Counted from the first letter of the stretch, positions 44,541 through 57,121 are shown. The stretch is DNA of 64,000 nucleotides from Helianthus annuus (GCF_002127325.2 NC_035448.2:13221408-13285407); one strand, 5' to 3'. Notes: generated by a model from the sequence alone, not told the origin. Made by a program: numbers and translations.

Positions 44541-47500
44541 ATGACGAAACCAAAATCGAAATCAAAATCAAAACCATCATCTTCATCCACAACAGCAGAT
44601 GCCACTCAAATGGCCGCTGAAACACTGGAGATTCGCTACAAAGCTCCACACAACTATGTAGGTATACTCACAAAACCTACCGATAACCACACTTTCGACT
44701 CCATCCTTGACATCATTTCTGCATCAAAGTACAAAACTTTGATAACAGTAGACGCTCCTATTTACCTTGATACCCAGAGAGAGTTCTGAAAAAATGCCAC
44801 CCTTGAAAAACAAGGAGATATCATCGCCGCCATCAACTCCTCGATACAGGGTAAGAAGGTAAACATCTCACCAAAATCCATCTCTGAAACCTTTAAACTC
44901 AATGATTTAAATGGAAAAACCTCATTTACAAAAGACGAGTTGGTAAAGGATTTCATGAACAGGGGCTATGCAGAACAACCAAATAGGGATACCCTACAAA
45001 AGGGTTACTTCCCTTCTACACCCAGATTTTTATTCCACACACTGCTCATGTGTGTTTCTAATAAAACAACGTCTTTTAATGAGATACCAACGAAAATCCA
45101 ATGCCTGGGGTATGCAATTTTAAATGATAAAAACTATAACTACTCCCAGGAAATATTTGATGATTTGGTAAAGAACGTTGATAATAAAGCATTTCTGCTC
45201 TTTCCAAGATTTCTAAGCTACTATTTTGAACAAAAATTTGTTGAGAAAGATGCAGAATTGCCCAAACAAGGTGTCTCATTTAAAATAAACTGTTTAACAA
45301 TTGAAACATTTTCGAGAATGATGGCACCAATAAAGTTAAAAACAAAGGAGGCTGAGCAGGTTTTAGAAACTGCTACTGATCCTCAAGCAACCACTACTGA
45401 GCCCACTGCTCCAGGTGATCAAAGTAGCACACCCACTGCTTTGAAACCAACACCTGCCACCAACAAGACCAAAAGAAAAACTTTCAGAAAACCCACCAAA
45501 CCCACACCAAAGGCAACTCTGGAAGATGAGATCCCAGAGTCAATGTCAGTGACAACACAAAAGTCACAAGAAACTACTGCTGCTACTTCCTCACAGCAGA
45601 TGGAAAAAAGATCTCAACCCCAGCCTAAAACTCCTCCTGCATCCTCACAAAAGGATCAGGTTGTAAGCACAGGGACACCAAATTATGAAGCTCTGTATCC
45701 ACTCGGATCCATCTTCCATAGTCCTGATCCTAAGGACATGTCTCTTTCAACACCCATACCCTCACCAATCATATTACCACAATCAATAATACCCATGTTG
45801 CATGCAGTTGATATGGCACATACACAAACCAGTTCCTCTCTGTCACTTATTATTGAGAGCATACCTCCACAAGTGACTGGGTCTGATGCTCATGCCTCTG
45901 CTAACCCAGCAACAGCTGAGGAGGTTACACCCCCTGAGTTACAAGTAACTCTCGGTGGTAGTTCAAGTGGAGCAGCAACTACATCTGATGGATCAACAGA
46001 TCTTCAGTTGGACAGTTGTTACATAACTAAGACTCCCTTGAAGGCAATTTCTTCCATGGCAACATCGATAACCACCAGTGAGTTATCTTTAACTGCTGGT
46101 AACATCAAAGGATTATCGAGTGCTGAAGAAAGAAGTCCCCAGTACCAAGAAAAAGGGGCATCAATGGATGACTTTTGGGCCACAGCTCATAAGTCACACA
46201 TTGATACAACCACTGCTGGTGGGGATTCAGATGATCTTGTTAATTCAGGTGATGATTCAAAATACAATGAATTGACGGCCAGAGTTGAAAATCTAGAATC
46301 TTCTATTGCCGAAATAAAAGATATGGTGCAGCAGCTGTTAGAAGCTCAAAAAGCCCAATCAACTGTTCCTCCTGCTCAAGCACCTGCTCCACAAGCATTT
46401 GCTGCAAATGAGCTTTGGAATATCTTTCAGCCCATGCTTGAACAACATCAACAAATGGCTGCTAAAAAGCATGCTAATCAAGTACAAATGCTGACCAACA
46501 TGGTGGAATCTCGGTTCAAAGACACTCAAGCAGACATCAAGGCTATAAAAGCTAGCATACAAAAGACTGCTCAGAGTGAGAAAGGTCCATCTACCATTTT
46601 CTTCATGGATACACCCCTGGGAGATAATGCCAAAAAGGGGGAGAAAATCAAGCTGAAAAAGAAAGGTATAGAAGATGGGATATACAGTGAACCAGAAAAA
46701 CCCAAAACCTCAAAAACTCCAACAGCTGATACAACAGTAGTTACAAAAACTGCTGGCAGTAGCCAAACAGCTGCCCTCTCATCAACACACACACCTCCAA
46801 CACACACCACCTCAACACAAATCACCACAACTACTGTTCCACCACCACCACTGCCTCCTGCCATAAAGCAGAAGACAGCAGATGTTACAACATCTGCTGT
46901 AATGACAACAGTGATTGAAACACCAGTTGTTTCAACAACTGTTAGTCAATCACAATCACAAACCACTGTCATAAAAAATCAAACCATTGATCCACCCAAA
47001 ACATCATCAGCCTCCCCTCCATTAAAAAGGAGAAGGGTTTTCATTCCTGATGATGAGTCACCACCACCATCACATCCTCCATCCCCTGCTCAAAAGCAGA
47101 AGACATCTGCTGATACATCAGCATTTGTAATGACAACAACAGTTGAGACACCAGTTGTTTCAACAGTTATTAGTCAACCATCTACCACTGCTCTATCCTT
47201 TCCTATATCTCAACCAAAGCTCTTTAGCAGAAAAAGAAAGCCAATCACTGCCGATGAAGGGATACATGATCCAAATGCTGAAAAGTATCCACTGGAGCTT
47301 GAAGCCATTAAAAATGAAATGAGGCAGTTTTATACAGAAACAGATCCATCAAAAAGAAAGTTCTCCTCACTCATAGGCTATATAGCTCCAGAAGATATAA
47401 CTGATTATCTCAAGATAAATGCTAGGCAAGCTAAAGTTAAAGCTAAAGTTGACAGTGAAAAAGAAAGGCTAAGCGAAGAAGGCATTGCTAATAGACTGGA

Positions 47501-47773
47501 GTTCTACCTTGCAAAGGTTAAGCAGATGGAAGAATTTGCACAAGAGCTAGACAAAGAAAAGGCTGATCAAAAGAAGAAATTGAGAGAACAACTTCTAGCC
47601 TTCATCATGAAAGAAAGGTTCTATCCTACTAAAGAATCCCAGTTTAAAGAATGGCCTTTAGTAGCTTTAAAGCATGAGGCTGAAAGGATCCAAAAAATCA
47701 AGAATGATCATTCACAGAAGAAAAATGCTCCAAACTGGAGTAAATACAAAAAGCTTATTGCTGATCTCACTGC
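44541..47773 (+). pseudogene. giant ORF of the LARD-like element, 5' part (function unknown)
   Basis: ATG at 44541, in-frame TGA at 44787-44789, then 961 open codons to and past the Tat insertion at 47774. N-terminus KPKSKSKSKPSSSSTTADAT; then a globular part (APHNYVGILTKPTDNHTFDS, KGYFPSTPRFLFHTLLMCVS, NVDNKAFLLFPRFLSYYFEQ). Then comes a long Thr/Ser/Pro/Gln-rich linker, a coiled coil near LTARVENLESSIAEIKDMVQ, a KRRRVFIPDDE basic motif and a charged C-terminal part. The globular part resembles retroelement proteins abundant in Asteraceae annotations, some loosely labelled 'longin-like'. A gag-like structural role is a guess. Removal of the Tat guest restores the frame exactly. Confidence 0.6.
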
Positions 47774-48511
47774 TGTTTTGGTCAAAAATTACCGAAGCAA
47801 TTTAGTGATCAAATTAGTTTTGTGAGGTAGTGTGCTGAAAAGTGTGTTAAAAATATGCTTGTTAGGTCCTTTGGAAAAACAGTGTTCAGGATACGGCTCA
47901 GGATATTGAGCTGTATCTATGATCAAACAATGAGCAATAAAGTAAAGTAAATGACACGAGATGTACGAGGAAAGCCCTTGATCAATCTAGATCGCCGGCA
48001 TAAAACCTCGGGAGCTGACAATCGCAGCTGCCTAGTTCTTCTTATTGCTTTAAACTTCAGGATACAGTGCAGGATATAGATCAGATCGCTAAGTGTTACA
48101 ATGAATTTTGTGAAAGTTGCGAGAGAGCAAGTGTTGAGTGTGTAGGGAGTGTGATTGTGATGTCCTAGTTGATCTGATATACCCACTATTTATAGTAACG
48201 AATTACAAACTAAAATTCCTATAAACATGGAATGCTCCGAATATTCCAATGTGAACGTTGTAGACCGAGTAATGCGGCTTCAACGGCTTCTTGTGAACGA
48301 CTTGGACCGAGTCTTCAGTAGAAAAGGTCTTCATGAACGTTGCTAGCTTCTAACCCACGTACCTGCATTTAATTCCGTTAGTGATCCTGAGGATACCATT
48401 CAGGATGTTACCAATATCCTGAGTCAGCATCCCGGATGTAAACAGATACAATAAACAAGATATATATCAAGATATTTTCCAGGATATAGGCTCAGAATTT
48501 CACCCATAACA
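47774..48511 (-). repeat. 3' LTR of the inner Tat element
   Basis: 738 bp. On the minus strand it starts TGTTATGGGTG and ends TTTTTGACCAAAACA. The minus-strand TATA box CTATAAATAG is at about 48185-48194. Contains several ATATCCTG/CAGGATAT words. Confidence 0.93.
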
Positions 48512-48755
48512 ATTGTCCCCAAAAAATGTTACCGTTAAGTATCCTGGTCACTAACGGTTATATTTTTTCCCGAAGAACGAGGCAATTAAGTGATAAGACC
48601 CATGATGTGACTACTTGTAACCGATCAGCCTATATTTACTCATTGCTCCCTATATCTTCTCATGTATATCTCCATTTAGCTTTTACCAAAGAGAAAAAGG
48701 TAAAGACTTCTCTCTCAACTTCTTTTCTTATTCTCTCTAATATTCCGGCCACAAT
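48512..48755 (+). promoter_or_regulatory. region upstream of the antisense gene
   Basis: Non-coding stretch from the 3' LTR edge to the antisense ATG. It includes TATATTTACTC near 48631 and a CT-rich leader (CTTCTCTCTCAACTTC) just before the ATG, like a plant promoter and 5' UTR. A start site inside the LTR cannot be excluded. Confidence 0.35.
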
Positions 48756-50535
48756 ATGACAAGGCAGACCAGGTCTAGTTCCGACGACTCCGCTCCCACG
48801 TTCATCCACCAAAATATTCTCCAGGATCCGGAGAAAGAAATTTGCACCTTCGACGGTGCACACTTATCGGCCCTTAAAACCTCCGGCATTTTCCCAAAAG
48901 GGACAGTGTTCCGGCCGTTTGATCGGGAAATCCGATCAGACATGGTTTCCGACGAGTGGTTGTGTTTCAATGCTTTCCCCTTTACTCTAGGGCTACAATT
49001 TCCTTTTTCTGAATTTATCACCGAGTTCATTGACGTCACAAAAATCCGTTTTAGTCAAACGCTGCCAATGCTTTGGCGAGTCTTGTCCGTTCTTGATCAA
49101 ATCAAGAACAACCACATCCCTGATCTCTCTGTTCATGATCTCCCACTAGCCTACCGACTTAGGTGCCACGGTTCTTGTAGATTCTTGTTTTATTCTACTT
49201 CCAGTGACCCACTAATCCTCCGAGCCACCAGGAATGAAGAGGAATGGAAATCCAAATTCTTTTTCGTAAAAAGAGATTCAATCCCTGGTGGAGCGGATTA
49301 TCCGGTGCATTGGTTGAAGAAGGGTAGGATTTAGGGTTTAAAGATGATCCTGCTTGTTATCCTGCTCTATATCCTGAACTGACTTTGTCGTTTTCTCGTA
49401 CAGCTGATTTTAGGAAGCTAGCACCTCCCCTTGCAGATTCTCAGAAAAGAATAGACGCTATCAGGCTCCTTCCGGAAGCAGAGAGAAGTTTCAACCCATC
49501 TCCAGCAACTCCAAGCCCTCTTTCAAGCGCAACCATGTCTGGTAAGGATCCTGCAAGATATCCCGTAGACACATGTTTTTTATTTGATATCTTTAGGAAA
49601 GGTTTAGAATTTTTCTCCCTGTGTGCAGATTCCAGCAAAGTTCCAGTCTATCTAGACCTTGACGAACTCGACAGCTATCCAACTCCAACCTTAGTCAAGA
49701 AGGAGGCTCCTACTGCTACCAGCTCCAAGCCACTTCCAGCTCCCAAGGCCAACCCAAGGACTCGTGCTACCACAGCGAAAAAGAGGAAGGGCCTTGAGGT
49801 CAGTGCTCCAAGCTCAGGAGGGTTCTCCTATGAGGATCTCAGCTTCACCGATTCCTTAGAGCCGATGACATCCTTCCTTAACAAGGTAATATCCTGACGC
49901 ATACCCTGCATATATATCCTGCACACATATCCTACCTGGATATCCTAACAGGATATCCTGATAGGATATCTAGGTCATTATAGATATATAGATTCTAACT
50001 CATACCTGTTATTGATGCACAGGGCCTCCAGCATTTGCTCCACTTGTACAACGATGCATGTGGTACTGTCGCCCTTCATGAAGCCAGGATTAAGCAGCTT
50101 GAAACCACTGTTGCCGACCAAGGTGCCATCGCCGAGGCAAAGAGCTGGCACTATGAGGATAAGCTGAAAAAGGTCACCCAGGATGCTGAGCTCAAATTGG
50201 CCACCATGCAAATGGATCATGATCAGGCCATGATCAATTTCCGGGAAGGAATCAAGACTTCCGCTATTGTCTCCCTGCTACAAGCACGCATCAAGATGGC
50301 CTATGAGGCCAAGGAGACAGGTCTTGTTTGTCCATCCTGGCCAATTGAATCCTGGGTAGCCAAGCTGAAGGAGCTCGGAGGCAAGGCTGTGCCACTCCCA
50401 TCTGAAGCCGGTGAATCTTCCAAGTCAGCAGAGGTGGTGGATCAGGCTGGAGGCAAGAAGGATGCTGGAGCGGATGCTGGTGAGGATGCCGGTGCTGAGA
50501 AGCCGGGGAAAGCAGGAGAGGATGCCGCTGTGTGA
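48756..50535 (+). CDS. three-exon antisense gene of the Tat element, 'putative gypsy type transposon' (PF04195-like) protein
   Basis: Proposed exons 48756-49323, 49404-49885 and 50023-50535, total 1563 nt, 520 residues. Introns are GT-AG: 80 nt (GTAGGATT...CGTACAG) and 137 nt (GTAATATC...GCACAG). The first joins phase 1 to phase 1 and the second phase 0 to phase 0, with no stop in any exon. Residues 81-173 (FPFSEFITEFIDVTKIRFSQ, LPMLWRVLSVLDQI, EEEWKSKFFFVKRD) match the family known as 'putative gypsy type transposon' (PF04195, from memory). Exon 3 starts with a coiled coil (RIKQLETTVADQGAIAEAK) and ends in an acidic Gly/Ala tail. Orientation is opposite to gag-pol. Function is unknown; related antisense ORFs occur in other Tat elements. 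An ATG with purine at -3 was chosen. Confidence 0.75.
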
Positions 50536-51819
50536 GGGCAGCTGAGTGGGCGATGATGGATATTGATGCCTAGGCCGGAGCCCACTTTTTTTTGTTAGGT
50601 TTGATGGTTGATGTGTTGAACAATTTACTTTTCTTGTCTGTTAAACAATTTTAATTTCCTGCACGTAGACAATATGATGGCCAAAGGTGGAGGGATCCTG
50701 AGTTTCAGGACGAAGCCCTTGGTCATCAGTTAGTATGGTTTGTTTTGGACAATACAACAGTTGGAGGTGGATGGGTCTCGGTTTGAGATGAAGCCTTCAA
50801 CTGTTGGGTAAATATGGTGATGAACTATTAGTGCTCTTAGTGGATGGGCCTTGTTATTAGGTGAAACTAAGAGCACATCTTTTGGTATGTTAATAATATA
50901 ACTCTTCCTTAGACTCTATTATTATTGTTATAAATTTCTCTTGTGAAAATTGTTTTGTTCAAACATTTTTGAGAACATATCACAGATATATCCTGGTAGT
51001 TATCCTGAAAGATATGCTGATAAAGATATCAAAATACAACCTATTAATTGTCTAAGTAAAAAGGAGAGATCATACCAGAGATTCTTAGTGAATCGATTTC
51101 AATTCCTCATTATAGGCTTGTCCCCAGTGCACACTTATAAACTCGAATCCATCTTCAGAATAGTATGACGTATGTCCCCTGTACTTAACATAGAAACACA
51201 AATGTATTCATATTCTTGACTCGAATGAATTCCACATACCTCAGGGTAAAACCTTTGATATCCTGAAATGAACCCTTAGTATACTGGGGATAAACCCTGA
51301 GTTTCATGCGCTACAGGCGGGAGTGTATAAACTCCAAGACTTAGAAAGGTGAAAACCTTTAAACCTTAGAGAGTATGAAAATACCCTTTCGTGAGAGAGG
51401 GTGATCAATCCTCATATACCTTTAGAATTCAGGATATAGCCAACAGTAACGGAATTGTCAGCCACTTTTACATGGACTGGTCCCGCCACCTTGAACTATC
51501 CCTGAATAACTTGCGCTCCAGGCGGGGTGTTTAAACCCAATTCGGGAGAAAGGTGAATACCTTTAAACCTGTGAAGGGATCAGTATCCCTTAAACGTGAG
51601 AGAGGGGGCCAATCCTCTAATCTTCTGAGTTATCCTGAGTACACATCCTGGAGCTATATCCTGGAGCATATTCTGCAAAACAATTGTAAACTAAGGTGGG
51701 TGTTAGCTTGGCTAACACCCCTCCGATGCCTAAGTCAGTATCGGGTTCAAGATAATAAACATATATATTTAAAAGAGATAGGATACATACCATTCTGAGA
51801 TAGGAATTAAATTCTATTC
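50536..51819. other. non-coding region between the antisense gene and the end of pol
   Basis: Would be the convergent 3' UTR of both genes. Holds imperfect direct repeats: GGTGAAAACCTTTAAACC at about 51341 and GGTGAATACCTTTAAACC at about 51551; GCGCTACAGGCGGGAGTGT near 51308 and GCGCTCCAGGCGGGGTGTTT near 51512; and GTGGATGGG phrases near 50767 and 50842. No ORF is supported. Confidence 0.6.
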
Positions 51820-54069
51820 TTACTTGAAATAGAGCTTTAAGTGTACAGCATTCCAAGACCTTGGTAGCATATCCCCTTCCATATTCTTGAGTCTATATGC
51901 TCCTTTCCCTGCTTCTGATTCAACTTCGTATGGTCCTTCCCATTTTGGAGCTAACTTGCCATCGGCAGGATTAGTAGTATTCTGAAAAGCCTTCCTTAGC
52001 ACCCAATCACCCACTTGAAATCTCCTAGTCCTTATATTCTTGTTGTATGCTCTGGATATTCTTTGTTGATATGCTGCCATCCTTAGCCTTGCTGCGTCTC
52101 TTCTTTCGTCTATGGTATCCAAATCTTGACATAAGGCTTCAGGATTCTGTTCAGGATTCTGTAGGATAGATCTTGCAGTAGGTATCACCATTTCCGTTGG
52201 AATTACTGCTTCTGCTCCGAATACTAAGGAGAATGGGGTTTGGCCGGTTGCATTTTTTATCGTTGTCCTGTCAGCCCATAACACAAAGGGTAATTCCTCT
52301 GCCCATCTTCCTTTTTTGGCTCTAAGTCTCTTCTTTAAGTTGTTCACTATTATCTTGTTTGAAGACTCAGCTTGCCCATTCGCTTGAGGATGCACCGGAG
52401 TTGACGTTATCATCTTGATTCCCCAACTCTTGCAAAAGTCAGTAGTCCTTTTGCTTATAAACTGGGACCCATTATCACAAATTATTTCAGCTGGTACTCC
52501 AAACCTGGTCAGGATATTCCTCTTGATGAAGGAAACTACTTCCTGGTCTCTAACTTGCACAAATGCTTCAGCTTCAACCCACTTAGAGAAATAATCCGTC
52601 ATTGCCAGCATAAAGACTTTTCCTCCCGGAGCTTTCGGTAACTTCCCTACTATATCCATCCCCCATTTCATGAACGGCCAAGGGGATGCTACAGGATATA
52701 GTGGTTCAGCTGGTTGATGCAATATGTTACTATGCCTCTGACATGCATCACATCTTCGAGCATATTCTGCAGCATCTTTTCTCATTGTTGGCCAATAATA
52801 TCCTGTCCTCAACACTTTTGAAAATAATGACCTGCCCCCGGTATGGTTACCACAATCCCCTTCATGTATATCCTGAAGTACTTCTTTGGCTTCAGGACCC
52901 TTCAAGCATCTCAAGTATGGTCCTGCAAGAGATTTCTTGTATAAAATATTATTTATAATAGTGAATCGTGATACCTTCATCCTAAATGCCTTAGGATTTT
53001 CATTTTCGGGGATATGTCCTTCCTTGAGATATCTCATAATTGGAGTTGTCCAGGATTTGGGATCCTCTTCAGGATACACCACTTCAGGATCTTGAATACT
53101 TGCTACTTCCTTATGCTGAGGATCCGTTGCAGGATACAGGATATGTAATATCGGTATTGGGATTCCTTCCGGTATCCTGATTGATGATCCCAAATTTGCC
53201 AATGCATCTGCTTCAGCGTTATCCTCTCTTGGTACCTGTTCAAGCGTAAAAACATCGAAATATCCTGCTAATTTTTTAAGAATACCGAGGTATTCCATTA
53301 GTTTCTCACCCTTGACTGCATAGGATCCATTAAAATGATTAGTAATTAACAGAGAATCAACATATACTTGCAAATTCTTGATATTCATACTCTTAGCCAA
53401 TTCTAATCCTGCAATTAAAGCTTCATATTCTGCCTCATTGTTAGTAGCAGGGAATTCACATCGAACAGCCTGGGGTATTATGTCCCCCTGTGGCGATTTT
53501 AGTAGTATTCCTAATCCTACTCCTCTTACATTAGATGCACCATCGGTATATAATGTCCAGGATCCTGAGGATTCTCCAAACTGTTGAACTTCTAGGTCTA
53601 CCTCATCCTGAATGTCACTACTAAAATCAGCCACAAAGTCAGCTAAAGCCTGAGACTTTATGGCATTTCTAGGTTCATATACTAAATCATAGGCACTTAA
53701 TTTTACTGACCACTTAGCCATTCTACCTGACATTTCTGGTTTCCTAAGCACATTTTTAACAGGATAATTAGTTTTAACATGAATCCTATGTGTTTCAAAA
53801 TAATGTCTAAGCTTTGTTGATGCCATTACTAGAGCCAGTATTAATTTTTCTAGGTGAGAATATCTAGTTTCAGCATTTAACAAACTTTTGCTAACATAAT
53901 AAACAGGATACTGCTGACCTTCGTGATCCTTTACGAGTACTGCACTTACTGCATTCCCTGATACTGCCAGATACAAGGATAATGGTTCACCATCCTCAGG
54001 CTTCATCAATAGAGGTGCGGTTGAGAGATACTGCTTCAAATCCTGCAGTGCTGCTTCATGCTTCTTACC
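51820..54069 (-). pseudogene. pol 3' part of the inner Tat element: RNase H, second RNase H, integrase
   Basis: About 750 open codons. Ty3-type RNase H (EAALQDLKQYLSTAPLLMKP, YPVYYVSKSLLNAETRYSHL, KLILALVMASTKLRHYF), linker ALADFVADF, second archaeal-type RNase H (WTLYTDGASNVRGVGLG, NNEAEYEALIAGLELA, DNAEADALANLGSS), and integrase zinc region (CDACQRHSN). The integrase core carries its D, D and E in [25 protein letters not shown] and PQANGQAESSN. The C-terminal domain runs from VGDWVLRKAF to PRSWNAVHLKLYFK, with no chromodomain. This order defines Tat. Its N-terminal junction to RT is interrupted by the solo LTR at 54070; otherwise no stop is seen, so this half could be functional. Confidence 0.92.
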
Positions 54070-54797
54070 TGTTTTGGTCAAAAATCACACAAGGATAATG
54101 TAACCAAACTTTATGAAAACGGGGTATGATGCTTGGTTAATTATGAAAGTAAAGGATCACTTCTGTGATAAAGATGCAGAGACACAATGATTTATACGAG
54201 GAAAAAGCCCTTGATCAATGAATGATCTCCGGCATAAAAAACCTCGGGTGATGGCAACTACCGATCACCAACTTCAATATAACAAAAAAATGATTACAAT
54301 TTTGGATGATAATGAGCTGAGTACAAGGATCACTATTGCTTTTGGTGTCTAAGTGTGTGAGAGTTGCGTTGTATGTCGTGTGTCTTCTTCCGAATGAGGA
54401 AGAGTGGTATTTATATGTGTGTAGGTGACCTATTTTAGGTAGTTAAACTAATATTCAGCTCATCACCCCTTTAGAAATGAGATACAATCTAGCCTAAATA
54501 GCCGCCCATAAATCAAGCCATGTTTCCATATCCTGTGCAACGTCTTTCTTCAATTAAGCTCTTGCCATAATTGTGAAGACGCGTCCCTGGATCATGATGC
54601 CTAGAGCGTATCCTGCTAGATATTCCTGCAAAAATAACATTGCATTAAGCGAAGATGATCGTTAGTATGAGGATCCTATAATGTCCCATGATCCTGATCC
54701 TGAAGTGCGGCTGAGGATCACTGTCTGCCAAAGAAACAAGGATCACTGGTTAGGATCACGTGTAAGGATCACCTATATTAAAAATCCAGCCCTAACA
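54070..54797 (-). mobile_element. solo LTR (728 bp) inserted between RT and RNase H
   Basis: Begins TGTTTTGGTCAAAAATCAC and ends AGCCCTAACA on the plus strand, with a perfect TTACC duplication (54065-54069 and 54798-54802). A TATA box CATATAAATACC reads on the minus strand near 54404-54418, giving minus orientation. The first 16 bases equal those of the host element's LTR, but the rest is diverged and rich in AGGATCAC words rather than AGGATATC. It is therefore a related but distinct Tat family reduced to one LTR. Insertion plus duplication is 733 bp, not a multiple of three. Confidence 0.9.
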
Positions 54798-54802
54798 TTA
54801 CC

Positions 54803-55852
54803 CCATTCAAATTTCTTGTTCTTCTTCAGGATATCATAAAAGTCTTTGCATTTTTCTGAGGATCTTGAGATAAACCTGTTTAAAGCTGCTACTCGGCCTG
54901 TCAATCTTTGTACGTCCTTCATATTTGAGGGTGATTTTATATCCAGGATAGCTTTGATCTGCTCTGGGCTTGCTTCTATTCCTCTTTTGGTTACCATATA
55001 TCCTAGAAATTTTCCTGCCCCCACTCCAAAATGGCACTTTATAGGGTTCAGCTTCATGTTATACTTGTCCAGGATATCAAATGCTTCCTTAATATCCTGG
55101 AGGTGATCCTGAGCTTTCTTTGATTTTACCACCATATCGTCAATGTACACCTCCATGGTGTCCCCCAGTTTGTCTTTGAACATCATGTTTACCAATCTTT
55201 GGTATGTTGCACCTGCATTTTTCAAACCAAAAGGCATAGCTGTATAACAATAAATACCTGTTGGTGTCATAAAGGCAGTATCCTCCTGGTCAGAAGGCTC
55301 CATTTGGATCTGTTGAAATCCTGAGGATGCGTCCATGAAGGTCAGCATTTCATGCCCGGCAGTGGCATCTACCATTGCATCAATGTGGGGGAGAGGAAAT
55401 GGGTCTTTAGGACAAGCTTTGTTCAAGTCTGTGTAGTATACACAAACTCTCCATTTCCCATTTTTCTTCTGTACTACAACCACGTTTGCTAGCCACCTCG
55501 GGAACTTAACTTCTCTGATCATCCTGGACTTCAATAATCTCTCAACTTCCTCTTGGATAATTGCATTCCGCTCAGGGGCGAATTTTCTTCTCTTTTGTTG
55601 TATAGGCTTGAATGACCTGTCAATTCCAAGCTTGTGAGTAATAATGTCTTTAGATATACTTGTCATATCTTCATGCTTCCATGCAAACGTTGACATCCTG
55701 CATTTCAAAAAGTTAATTAATTGTTCTTCAATATCCTGAGGGATATTGGTTCCCACGAGCACCGAAATATCGGGATTATCCTGGTCCAGGATAATTTTCT
55801 TCACATCCTGCTCCGTATCCTCCACGATATCCTGGGCCCGCGTCTTTAATTG
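54803..55852 (-). pseudogene. reverse transcriptase of the inner Tat element
   Basis: 350 codons. FKPIQQKRRKFAPERNAIIQ, REVKFPRWLANVVVVQKKNG, FMDASSGFQQIQM with the first catalytic Asp, MPFGLKNAGATYQRLV, YIDDMVV with the Asp pair, and the thumb region MKDVQRLTGRVAALNRF. CVYYTDLNKACPKD has Tyr where the family has Asp (CVDYTDLN), a change next to the active-site scaffold. There is no Met start of its own: the frame is the continuation of gag-protease after one UAG. The C-terminal end is cut by the solo LTR. Confidence 0.9.
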
Positions 55853-55855
55853 CTA
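55847..55855 (-). promoter_or_regulatory. UAG CAA UUA: candidate stop-codon readthrough signal between gag-protease and RT
   Basis: On the minus strand the gag-protease frame ends in TAG followed directly by CAATTA, and the same frame continues open into RT. UAG-CAR-YYA is the established plant-virus readthrough context, CAA UUA being the tobamovirus form. This would yield a few percent gag-pol fusion. The sequence match is seen directly; function is inference. Confidence 0.5.
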
Positions 55856-57121
55856 TGCTGCACTAGGTTTGGTTGAGGATTTCATCGAGGATGAGTAGCA
55901 TTCTTTCGCCTCCTGCTGATCACTGTCGATCTTGACAACCCCCCAAGGGGTAGGGATCTTGATGCATTGGTGATACGTTGATGGAATGGCCTTCATATCG
56001 TGGATCCAAGGTCTTCCTAGGATGATGTTATAGCATGATAGAGAATCCATCACACAAAATCGTTGCATCTTGTTGACTCCTGCAACATATACTGGCAGCC
56101 TTATCTCTCCCACTGTGTTCCTAGCTTCTCCACTGAAACCAACGAGCACAGTAGACTTCGAAGTGATATCCATCGGAGACACATTCATCCTCTTCAGAGT
56201 CTCCAGTTGTATGATGTTGACGGAGCTGCCATTATCAACCAGTATCCTGCGTACAAAGTGGTTAGCCACATATAAAGTTATTACCAGAGCATCATGGTGA
56301 GGATCCTGGACAGTATCCCTATCATCTGCATCAAAAGTGATCACTTTGTCAGTTGTGAGCGTAGTCATCCTGATAGGTTTGTCTCCCCTTTCGGCCTTAG
56401 CTTCCTTTGCATGTCTCTTGGCCGCCGAATACGAAGTTCCACAAATGTCGGATCCTCCCGAAATGAAGTTGATTATCTTGGCATCGGCGGGAGGTGATGC
56501 CGCTCGCTCAGGATCCTTCTCAGTATCCTGAGCCTTATTCTTCTTCTTCCCTAAGAGATCTTTCAAATATCCCTTGCTTAGAAGGTAACTGATTTCTTTC
56601 CTCAGAGCGATGCAGTCCTCAGTCATATGTCCAAAATCTTCATGGAAAGCACACCATTTTGACTTGTCTTTCCAATCTGCTTTTTGTTGATTCTTCCGAG
56701 GCCACCTGGCTTTATCTCCCAAACCCTGCATAGCATACATTAGTTCAGGTATATTAACAGAAAAACAATATTCAGATAATTCAGGATATTCTTCAGGATC
56801 CTCGTCTTCAACAGCATTCACTCTCTTGTTATCATTTCTGCCGTATGGCTTAGAGCGATATGGTCTATATGAGGATTCTGATTTCCTGTTAGTCGATTCA
56901 TATGTCGAGGATGCATTCATCTTTTCTTGCATTTTTCTGTCATCCTCTAACCGAATATATCTTAGAGCCCTGTTCCGGGCTTCATCCAGGTTCCTGCATG
57001 GGTTCATTACAAGGTCTTGATAAAATTGAGAATCCTTTTGCAGCCCCATCTTGAAAGCTTGCACAGCCGTTGCAACATCAAGATGAGGAATGTCTAGCGA
57101 TTCCCGGCTGAACTTGTTCAC
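55853..57121 (-). pseudogene. gag C-terminal half and protease of the inner Tat element
   Basis: About 420 codons. NKFSRESLDIPHLDVATAVQ and LVMNPCRNLDEARNRALRYI are the end of the retrotransposon gag core. CAFHEDFGHMTEDC is the CCHC-like knuckle of this lineage and RKEISYLLSKGYLKDLLG the following helix. RRILVDNGSSVNII (DNGSS) with YNIILGRPWIHDMKAIPSTYHQ is the aspartic protease. The frame is open upstream to a break near 57125-57225 and ends at the TAG discussed separately. Gag assembles the particle and the protease processes it. Confidence 0.88.

Noticed and set aside
47923..48186. 87-residue minus ORF present identically at 47923-48186 and 58380-58643
   Set aside because: It appears twice only because it lies in the two LTRs of the inner Tat element; no domain.
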